Source: Tubiluchus corallicola (taxonomy: Eukaryota; Priapulida; Priapulimorpha; Priapulimorphida; Tubiluchidae). From it: 64,000 bases of DNA. Below the pieces are notes generated by a model, which saw only the letters and a list, made by a program, of their open reading frames with translations, ran no database searches and was not told where the DNA came from. The position numbers and the translations under genes are program-made. Within the stretch, counting starts at the first letter, position 1. Every line of letters starts with the position of its first letter. This document shows, one piece after another, positions 36,876 through 45,024 of this stretch. Where the stretch lies: the NCBI GenBank assembly GCA_030141605.1, contig JAQGDQ010000425.1, positions 126,001 to 190,000 on the forward strand, written 5' to 3'.

Positions 36876-37453
36876 TTTAAGCCCTAAAAACCGAGTTAAA
36901 ACTTTTGCAGAGGCTCCTGCTATAATTATCAAAACCGACTTCTACAAAATTGAAGTTTCTATTATAACATTATTAGGTTCACAGTTCGTACTTTGCGTGT
37001 ACGGTGGTTGGCACTACCTAATTTCTTGTGTGCAACACTAATGTCAGCTATACAGCAACGCTGGGAAGAATTGAGATTGCTGGTTGTATAGGTGAACACC
37101 AATGATTTATGTGTTTAATACATTTCCTGGCGTGGGGGTCTCGTAAATAAGATCTGTCTGATTCAAGACAAAATCATTTCAACGGCATTAGTCAGCTTCT
37201 TAACATAAACACTGGAGAGAACAGGAGCTTTCTCAACTTGCAAAGGAATTCCTTCAATGTCGAAATGTCGATATGAAAATAGATTATATAATCTGTTGGT
37301 GTTTAAACTATAGCATTCAACAGCTCTCTGATCGTCAAGATCACTTGTTAGGCAGTAGTAACGATTTTCAGAATGTAATATAATAGATTTCGTAAACAAT
37401 CGCATACTTTAGGAGAGCTGCCACAAGAAAGAGCTGTTTTTTGAGCATCTTAT
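36876..37453. other. Noncoding or unassigned ORF
   Basis: An 80-codon minus-strand ORF (37163-37405) has fairly coding-like composition (HFDIEGIPLQVEKAPVLSSV). An in-frame stop lies immediately upstream of its ATG, there are no clear splice sites, and the sequence was not recognised. It is treated as unassigned. Confidence 0.3.
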
Positions 37454-37714
37454 GCATACGCTTAGCTCTACTGACCTTGACCTCTGACATGAATATTTGC
37501 ATACGCTTAACTCTACTGACCTTGACCTCTGACATGAATATTTGCATACACTTAACTCTACTGACGTTAACCTCTGACATGAATATTTGCATACGCTTAG
37601 CTCTACTGACCTTGACCTCTGACATGAATATTTTGCATACGCTTAACTCTACTGACGTTAACCTCTGACATTAATATTTGCATACGCTTAGCTCTACTGG
37701 CCTTGACCTCTGAC
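37454..37714 (+). repeat. 45-bp minisatellite carrying octamer and nuclear-receptor words
   Basis: Five full units and a partial sixth start at 37454, 37499, 37544, 37589, 37635 and 37680. Each begins GCATACGCTTA and ends CTCTGACATGAATATTT. Unit junctions create ATTTGCAT (POU octamer on the minus strand) at 37495-37502, 37540-37547, 37585-37592 and 37676-37683. Units 1, 2 and 4 contain TGACCTTGACCT (minus AGGTCAAGGTCA, an NR5A/ERR-type site). Units 3 and 5 have TGACGTTAACCT instead. The ORFs across it are artefacts. Confidence 0.95.
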
Positions 37715-39066
37715 GTGGAGATCAGCTAAACAGGCTCTGAGTTCTGACCAGAACTGATCACCTAAAAATTCTTCTCGTGTAGCTACAGTGGACCTGCGAG
37801 TTCACCATGTTTGGGAGATTTAACAGTCAAAGATTTTACACGTGAATTACAAGTTCTAAACACTATCAAAGATTGATGACCCTGACCTTTCAATTACGCT
37901 AAAATACGCCCATCACTAACAATAATGCAACACAAACAGCTGCAGGTCGGACCAGTTTTACACTTCAGCACAATGCAAGCTGGAATACAGCATTCAGGGC
38001 TTACTCAACGAAATATTTGTCGCGTGACTGGAGTCTGACTCACCATCATGAGCCACTGTACCAGCAGAGGGCTCTCAACCAAGTTCAGATATATATACAC
38101 CCCCGTTTAAGAATATCAGGCAAACAGCCAAGGATTACAACGCCCAGAGGGAGCATGGAGCCCATGATGGCGAGGCAAACAAAGAGTGCGTGTCTATCCA
38201 TTCCAGCCAACCCATCTAAACCACAAACTAATAGTATAATAGTAGCTAGGCGAAATTTCTCCAAAGCCTGGATATAACTTTTAAACGTTTTGGTCAACTT
38301 CTAGCTTTCGAAAAGGACATCTATATATAGACTTCTTTGTTACACAGTTAATCGGAGTAATTAATTGGCTTCTCTCCTTTCTCGTCAAAATCAATGAGAA
38401 GAGGAACAAAAAAACTGATACTTTCTGAGATAAACATCTATAAATTGGCAGTTAGCGAAAACATAAACAGTATTCATTTTCCTGCCACGTGCAGAAGCCA
38501 ATAAAGGTAGTTCTTTTATGGCACTTAATATGAGCTGCCAGCTCGTCAGCAATGAAGCCACACATATTGGATCTTCTACACTATACAACAAGCTTTCAAA
38601 GGTTTGCAACTTACAAGTACTTTTATTTTGCTGTTTGCATTGTATGCAAATCCTACATAGATGACTTTTGTAGTATTTTAAATAGGTCATATTGTCCAAG
38701 TTGTTAATGTTGTCAGTTTTTGTTGACTATAAATTCACAAGTTTTGAATGGACTTCCAGCACTATCTTGCCCAAAAGTAAACTGGTTACCTTTTGCAGAC
38801 TTTAACCAGTAACAGCTATAGTTACAATGCAAACACACCGCTCATGCCTTGCCATTTGACAGCAAAATTGATACAGTTTTAAAATTCGAAAAGACTTTCT
38901 GGTGTGTTACAAAAACCAAATGTCTGGATAATGGAAAGGCAGTACAAGGTGATACTGGCAACGGCAGCGGTAGCAGCAAAACCAAATATGATTCAAACAC
39001 AACGTGGTAAAGGAAAATGCAGAATTAATTTAAAATCGACAATTTGATAACACGAACCGTACTTAC
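37715..39066. other. Noncoding; presumed intron of the 39-kb gene
   Basis: It lies 3' of the exon ending at 39067 on the minus strand, so it is presumably its first or second intron. A 102-codon minus-strand ORF (38391-38699) contains a donor-like GTAAGT near 38604 but no recognisable domain. Confidence 0.35.
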
Positions 39067-39718
39067 CACTGCACTTCCGGTCAGCTTCTTTCTCTATTTC
39101 CTGCCTGTGAAGCTTGAAGGAAGCCTTGAAACTCAAGCTTTTGGATCCACGATTTCCTGCCTTTTCAACATGTTCATTAGCACTTCTGGCAACACCACTA
39201 TTCTTATTATCGTTTTCCAGTTTTGGTGTGGTGTCGTGTTTTTGCTCTAAATGATCAGATGTCCTTTTAGCATCAGCCACCTTATCGTAGACACCAGACA
39301 TTGTTTTCGCTTCAATGGACTTTTCGGCTTTGGTCCCTTTTTCATCACAGCTGTCATCAGACTGACGTCCAGACGTCCTCTTTTTACTGCTTCGTTCTTT
39401 ATCCGTCTTTTTGGAGATCCGTTTCCCATCTACGTTTTCTAGCGGTGGCTTGCCATACACTTTTTCACATTCTTTGACGCTGCTCTTGGTACTAAATGTG
39501 TTCTTTACGACTGCAGGCTCAACGTCGGTCTTACCAAAAGTCGCAAATGTGGTTTTGCACTCGACTTTCTCATACTGCTCCTTGGACTTATCACGGCGCG
39601 GCCTTAACCGTTCATATATCTTACTTTTTCCGTCTCCACCGGATTTCCTCTTCGCTTTGCCGTCACCGGTTTCCGCGTCGGAGTTTGCAACGAACTCCAT
39701 CTGCGCACCGTCGGCCAT
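39067..39718 (-). CDS. 5' coding exon of an unrecognised gene for a charged Lys/Glu/Ser-rich protein
   Basis: The ATG at 39718 sits in a good Kozak context (ACAAAATGG). About 217 codons are open and end in a strong donor, CAGTG|GTAAGT, in phase 1 (intron starts at 39066). The frame stays open upstream as far as a TTG codon at 39754, so 39718 is the first ATG within this exon. The protein starts MADGAQMEFVANSDAETGDG and is dominated by Lys, Glu, Ser, Asp and Thr, with many KK and KR pairs. This predicts a disordered, probably nuclear N-terminus. The last 25 residues (SLSFKASFKLHRQEIEKEAD) look helical. The exon is GC- and CpG-richer than its surroundings. The family was not recognised and 3' exons were not found, so the gene is partial here. 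A second upstream exon (40045-40128) may belong to the same transcript. Confidence 0.7.
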
Positions 39719-40044
39719 TTTGTCAATAGCTTTTGTAATGTCACACGAGTTCAATGACTAGACATGTAGACATGTACACTATAGTGCTTGGTCCCACTTC
39801 ACAAATGACACTTTACAGGACGTGAAAGGCGGATGGGCTGGGCACTTCCGCTTGGGAATTCATTTCTGCAGCGGGTTGAATATGAGGAAATGATCACGGT
39901 TTTACCATGTACCAGATAATCTAAGTCAAGAACCTGAGAACAGGGCTGTGACAAAACAACTGCATCTAAGCTAAGCGATATTAAATACGTGTAGCTGCAC
40001 CCATATACACTCAAAGCGGACACATCACACACTCTTACACTCAC

Positions 40045-40128
40045 CAAGCCAACTGAGTCACCATCATCAGCATGATCAGGTCCAAAACAAGCCGTCTCAC
40101 TAGTGCAAGTGAACGCACACGCTGCCAT
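40045..40128 (-). CDS. Possible upstream first exon of the 39-kb gene
   Basis: An ATG at 40128 opens 28 codons (MAACAFTCTSETACFGPDHA and onward) and ends in phase 0 at a consensus donor, CTTG|GTGAGT. A possible acceptor, CATGTCTAG, precedes position 39757. Joining the two keeps one frame: the exon at 39757-39067 would be read SLNSCDITKAIDKMADGAQ, so this ATG would become an alternative start. The acceptor has a weak pyrimidine tract, so the join is only an inference. The exon may instead be noncoding or belong to another transcript. Confidence 0.3.
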
Positions 40129-42045
40129 GCATCATGATGGAGCATCAAAGCATGCGAATCACACACAGTGCAAAAACCCTCACGAGGGGCGAGTACAAAT
40201 CATAAACTCAGCTTAGAAGCCTGAACGAGATCCGGTTTTCTTTTGCAAACTTTTTGCCGCTAGACGCGTACTACAGAAATTAGAAAATGGCTTAAATAGC
40301 GTTGCAATGCAAGAATGGAATGAATTACTATAATAACTATTTGACTAGCATGCAGTAGCGTTATTCCCAAAAATGATGGTGGTTACAGATTTTTGGGGTG
40401 ACCCGAAAATTAAAAAAAAAACAGCTGCTAATATTCGGATAGTTTACTTATATTTATACAAAAATGTTTGTCTTAAATTTCGTAAAGGCTGCAAAGACAA
40501 TGTACTATTTTTTACTATTTGATATGAAAAGCTGTTGATCACTAGTATATAACAGCAGTTGCAGTACTCTGCCTAGGCAATTCTCTGTTTTAAACACGTG
40601 AAATAACACAGCAGGAAAGTTCTAAACATGTCACACTCGACGATAGGCAAGCTGCCTGATTGTACAGAAGCCACCAAGAAAAATGTAAATATCAACAATA
40701 ATCACAAACCAATCTGCTAATATTTCACCAACAACTATAAGAACAGGCTGTAATATCCCAATATCTAGGTTAGTGGGTCAAATAGGTTGTACGGATCGCA
40801 GCGAAAAGAAAACAGCAATGGTCCTAGCACTGAGCCTTGTACTGACCCACATAAAATATGTAGAGAAATTTGAGAAAACGTTAATTACTACTATTAATCA
40901 CTAATTAGTCGGCCAACATTTTAGAAAGGTGGTAGGCAGCAGCCTAGACTGCACTTATCAAAATAAACTTTCGAAAACCATGCATTTGTAAAGAAACAAA
41001 AACAACAAATAACAACTACTAAGTGCTAATTGCAGCGCATCAAACTTAGTGTCAAAGTGTCTTATATGAATTGAAAACGTCTGTCAACTAATCCGACTTT
41101 ACAAAGAATGCAATTGTTGCAAAAACCGTATTGTTATACTAACGGAACTTTAATACACGCAATGACACTCCAGCAAACTATAATATAACAACGTTTCCGT
41201 ATATTTTCTGGCTGCATTTCAAACGAAGAGCTACCAGTCTTCAGAGCAGAGATAAGTTTGCATATCATTGTCTACTATAATCACAACACAGATCGGTTGT
41301 TCCAGCACCGTGTTAAAGCGATAAACCTACACGCACAAAAAGCTAAGTTTGTTCACTGTCGAGAAACGTCTCTAATCTAAAGAACTCCCATGTAGGCTTC
41401 GAATCATGTTTAAAAGAACGGTTTAACGAACTCCAGTCAGTCGTTTTTGCCACATTCTCAGTCCAGGACTTCACAGACAGTGGATGTAACTTAACGCCAT
41501 AAAATGTGCAGTTAGCACAACTTTGCTAAATACCTCACTCAGGGCAGTAATTATATACCCAGCCAATTAACTCTCAGTGTACCCAATAAACAGTGCTCCC
41601 TCATTGCTGACTAGCATGGTTTTAAGGAAAATAAAACCCAGCCGTCTACCTTGCTGAACAACAGATTAAGAAAAATGAACGAACCAGTAAAAAATACATA
41701 AATTATCAGAGTGGATGGATGCAGAGAAGGTAAAAGGGAAGGTATTGTGAATGACGAATGGAAGCAGACAGACAGACGAATATACAAATAAATGAATAAA
41801 TAATGAAATATTTTGATAAATAAATGAATAACTGAATGAATGAACGAACGAATAGATGAATGGATGAATGAATGAATGGATGGACGAACGAACGAGTAAA
41901 TGAAAATTATCAGAAAGAAGAAAAAATGTATAGAAATGAAAGCATGAAGAAAAATGTAAGAAGAACAAGGAAAAATGAGCAGAAAAGCATAATACAGCCA
42001 ACTGCGATGAAAATTTTGCAACTACTGTGCTCATTACCAAGACCT
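40129..42045. other. Noncoding; promoter side of the 39-kb gene, then spacer
   Basis: No exon or TATA box identified. From 41770 to 41900 there is an impure (GAAT/GAAC)n microsatellite that explains the Ser/Phe/Ile-rich ORFs on the minus strand. Confidence 0.45.
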
Positions 42046-42105
42046 GGATTTGAACTCATTGTGTGCAAATCAAACACGTTCTACGCCACACAATGTGGTT
42101 TGCGC
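42046..42105 (-). mobile_element. tRNA-derived relic or SINE head
   Basis: On the minus strand GTGGCGTAGAACGTG is followed by a GTGTTTGATTTGCACAC hairpin and the B box AGTTCAAATCC (42046-42056). GTGGCGTAG also opens the Gly-like relic at 26014-26093, suggesting the same SINE class. The A box is degenerate. Confidence 0.45.
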
Positions 42106-42175
42106 AAACTTACGAATATGCTCTGAATATAATGAAGAGTGACAGCGAATGGAAGAGATGATTATTAAGTACAGG

Positions 42176-42285
42176 CATATATATATAAAACATTTATAAA
42201 AAATTATTTCAAGTGGTAATGACGGTTCATACGAATACTGAGAACTCAATCACCTGCCTTTGCTTTTCATATTAAAAGTTTGTAT
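42176..42285. repeat. Inverted repeat A, left arm
   Basis: This pairs with 44318-44445. Reading the minus strand, both contain CTTTTAATATGAAAAGCAAA, GCAGGTGATTGAGTTCTCAG and ATTCGTATGAACC. Both continue through ATTACCACTT and run out into (TA)n at the outer end. The right arm has about 20 extra bases. Arms of about 105 bp flank roughly 2.0 kb and look like the ends of a nonautonomous DNA element. Confidence 0.8.
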
Positions 42286-42849
42286 TTGGGAACAAGTGCA
42301 GACAGACTAGGTGATATTTTAAACTGAATTGGCGGTTCACGCCATTGACCAACGTTGGCGGTGTCCATTCTTCCATAAATCAGAGACTGAACGTCCAAAA
42401 CACGTCAAAAACATGCACCACACAACACGCAGTCGTTTCTAGGAGAGGTCATAGATACGTGAGAAAGAGGACGTGGATGTGCAAGATTAATATCTCACTG
42501 TCTGATCCAAAAAATGTGAAGCAGTTCGATTCCAAAATGATACAAGTTTTGATGCCTCTTCCATAACTATATGAAGTAGGCCTATTACGTTTTAAGCTCC
42601 AGGAGACAGACGGGAATACCCCAAATGCTGTGCTTCCATAATTGTATCTGATATGATTAAGTTGAGATTGAAGATGCTGAGGACCCGCGCTCTACATACG
42701 CCGCCAGTTTGTAAACACTCGAAGATTGACTGGACACATATGTTGAGAAAATAACGTGTCCTCTTGGAGCTACTCTGCTGCAGCCGACTTTGCAAAAGCT
42801 AAAGCAGAAACAGGTCAGGACGTTTGCTGGTCAAAGAAATGGCTATTAT
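42286..42849. other. Interior of inverted repeat A, noncoding
   Basis: The 73-codon ORF at 42345-42566 and the 67-codon ORF at 42592-42795 show no transposase motifs. No other feature was recognised. Confidence 0.4.
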
Positions 42850-43085
42850 CAGGGCCTGTTTCAGGGGGGGGGAGTGGGGATACTTCCCCGGGGCCTCACC
42901 CTCCGGGGGAACCTCGCGCCGAGGTAACATTTTTTTGCTTTATGCGAACATACTGTATAACTCCATATTTTCTCTTCGAAAATGCTTCTCCGGCGTTCTA
43001 GCAGTTCAAAAATTTTCTGGGCCTCCCCCGAGGAGGCCTCACACGCCACTTTCCCGGGGCCTCGCTTTGGCTGAAATAAGCCCTG
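42850..43085. mobile_element. hAT-like MITE, 236 bp, with 8-bp target-site duplication
   Basis: The TIRs are CAGGGCCTGTTTCAG at the left end and CAGGGCTTATTTCAG at the right (minus strand), matching at 13 of 15 positions. Flanks GCTATTAT (42842-42849) and GCTATCAT (43086-43093) form an 8-bp target duplication with one mismatch, the hallmark of the hAT superfamily. The interior is strikingly GC-rich, with GGGGGGGG, CCCCGGGGCCTC and CCCCCGAGGAGGCC runs, unlike the surrounding DNA. It has no coding capacity. Confidence 0.85.
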
Positions 43086-43770
43086 GCTATCATCTCAAAC
43101 TTTACGAAAAAGATAACTAAGGCAAAGAAGCCTATGACACCCAACAAAATTAAGGGAACCTAAATCATGTACTAAGAGAATAGTTTCGTTTGTAACAAGC
43201 TGGATAAGTGAGAATAGACAACATCATTTCTGCTGACGATAACTGAAGCTTGTAGAACAGAACTGAAGCTCCTAGAATAGATAGTCTAATCTAAACAGGC
43301 CCTTACGATTTATGAATAGCTACGACAAACAATAGATCAGCTGGATAAGACCTGAACTCATTCATTTTTTACACATATTCCTCAAATCCCGTGGTACATT
43401 AATAGAGAAAAAAAACATGCGAAGCGAAGAATCCCGATTTAAATAACATTTAATTCGTTTTTCAGATCAAATCCATTCATTAACTGTCCGACTACTTACT
43501 TGATCTTACAAACCCATACACAATCGTAAACAAACAATTATGACCACACACCACATATAGGTAGGCGAGCTATAAATACATATGCAGCACAAATCGTAAA
43601 GAATTTTATGTACACGCAGCCACATTATTTAACGCATTGCACGTCAATTTAAAGCATTCACATGTACATCCTACACAATGAAACACCAGGAAATGAAATA
43701 AGTCGTGGTTGTAAACTTCAGGATGCCAGTTTTCCCACCCCTGATTTCCGCCACATCCACTGGACTATTT
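43086..43770. other. Interior of inverted repeat A, noncoding
   Basis: Near 43254 there is a short duplication (AGAACAGAACTGAAGCT / AACTGAAGCTTGTAGAACAG). No ORF or gene was seen. Confidence 0.4.
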
Positions 43771-43855
43771 ATTGTGTCAAAAGGGGTGGGTAGCTGATAG
43801 CAACATCAATGATTTCTCGTTAAAAATTAGGAGAAGGAGCTCACATGATACGCTA
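43771..43855. repeat. Inverted repeat B, left arm (85 bp)
   Basis: Almost identical to the reverse complement of 44491-44572: only three substitutions and a 3-bp indel. It starts ATTGTGTCAAAAGGGGTGGG and ends ATGATACGCTA. The high identity means a recent origin or ongoing gene conversion. Confidence 0.9.
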
Positions 43856-44317
43856 AATATCTCATAGAATTGAAACTGAAAACAAGACTTATTAAACGTA
43901 TTAACAGAACTACGGTATTCTCAGCAGCAGTATAACTAAATTTAAATCTTGGCAAACAGCCAAAAACGCCTAAAACGAACGTTTCATGTATCTAGTCACG
44001 ACGACAGTAACGTTATTCCACTATAAATTTCACACTTATTTTATTAGTAGTTTAAACTTTGAATATTCAAACATTAATTTTCGCTCTGTTTCCAAAGAAG
44101 GGCCTTCTAAATCAAACGATCCAATGTAAATGATGTTTGTCCGGACATGACAACAATTTATTACGTTTGCGCCTATAAACGTATAGGATTTCTAAAGTTA
44201 CCGAGTTTTGCCATATCATAAACAATGTTGAGCAACCTACGTACGAAACCTGACTTCCTGTTTACGAAGCCGGCAGCATGTGAATTAAGCAGAAAATTTG
44301 TGAAAGGAGCGAGTCGA
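43856..44317. other. Spacer inside inverted repeats A and B
   Basis: AT-rich sequence with no ORF. It lies between the left arm of B and the right arm of A. Confidence 0.4.
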
Positions 44318-44439
44318 ATACATACTTTTAATATGAAAAGCAAAAGCAGGTGATTGAGTTCTCAGTTACTATTAAACTAAAATTCGTATGAACCATTATT
44401 ACCACTTAAAATATTTGTTTAAAAATGTTATATATATAT

Positions 44440-44445
<6 letters not shown>
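44318..44445. repeat. Inverted repeat A, right arm
   Basis: Partner of 42176-42285, with an insertion of about 20 bases near 44367-44385. The outer end merges into the (TA)n tract. Confidence 0.8.
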
Positions 44446-44475
<30 letters not shown>

Positions 44476-44490
44476 TTTATATTATATATA
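44430..44490. repeat. (TA)n tract
   Basis: About 60 bp of TATATA with AACATA, TATTTTATA and similar interruptions, separating inverted repeat arms A' and B'. A second short TATATA run follows at 44572-44602. Confidence 0.9.
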
Positions 44491-44572
44491 TAGCGTATCA
44501 TGTTAGCTCCTCCCAATTTTTAATGAGAAATCATTGATGTTGCTATCAGCTACCCACCCCTTTTGACACAAT
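44491..44572. repeat. Inverted repeat B, right arm
   Basis: It starts TAGCGTATCATG and ends CCCCTTTTGACACAAT. It mirrors 43771-43855 and lies just outside arm A', so the two inverted pairs interleave (A-B-A'-B') and are not nested. Confidence 0.9.
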
Positions 44573-44767
44573 ATATATATATGAATATAAGAATATATAT
44601 ATATAGTTAGAAAATCACTCTTAAAACTATTAATCAGTAATAATAATGTTTAATTAAAATTACTGTTGTTTTCAGAAAAACATAGGCCTTATTTGAGGTT
44701 TTTTGAGATAGTTTAGTCATTAGGTCATGCTATTTTAATAACTAGCAGGCAAAAGAGAAAAAATGGG

Positions 44768-44916
44768 TTACGTCAACCATACAAAGTGACAGAATTTGTC
44801 TGTTGTCTAATTGGTTACGTAATTACGTAAAATTAACGAAGTTCAATTTTGTCGTTATTAATTATCCGGTGACCTATTACGTCAACCATACAAACTGACA
44901 CTGTTACCAGGGCAAC
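44768..44916 (+). promoter_or_regulatory. CLEC16A upstream region: duplicated TTACGTCA element, tandem bZIP sites, RFX X-box
   Basis: A 24-bp element beginning TTACGTCAACCATACAAA occurs at 44768-44791 and again at 44877-44900 with one mismatch. Each copy contains a CRE-like TTACGTCA. Between them lies TTACGTAATTACGTAA (44815-44830), two abutting perfect PAR-bZIP/E4BP4-type sites. GTTACCAGGGCAAC at 44903-44916 fits the RFX X-box consensus (GTNRCC..RGYAAC) and lies 109 bp before the ATG. The spacing and density suggest the true promoter. Motif identity is from general knowledge and binding is inferred. Confidence 0.6.
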
Positions 44917-45024
44917 CAAGAACACATCAACAAAAAAAGGAAACGTTAAACACTGTTAACTGTAACACTTATTAAGGACAGCATTTATAATCTAACGTGC
45001 GTTAAAAATTCTGACGTAATCGAG

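Noticed and set aside
37163-37405. 80-codon minus-strand ORF as a coding exon
   Set aside because: An in-frame stop sits just before the ATG, there is no convincing splice site, and no family was recognised.
37368-37668. Repetitive ORFs on both strands (MSEVKVSRAKRMQIF type)
   Set aside because: The 45-bp unit is a multiple of three, so frames stay open. The sequence is a minisatellite, not a repeat protein.
37454-37714. CRISPR-like array
   Set aside because: The 45-bp units abut directly with no unique spacers, and the context is animal DNA. It is a minisatellite.
39719-39754. Translation start at 39754
   Set aside because: The codon there is TTG, not ATG. 39718 is the first ATG, unless the upstream exon at 40128 is spliced on.
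39411-39761. Plus-strand ORFs opposite the 39-kb exon
   Set aside because: Antisense shadows of the minus-strand frame, which has a Kozak ATG and a consensus donor.
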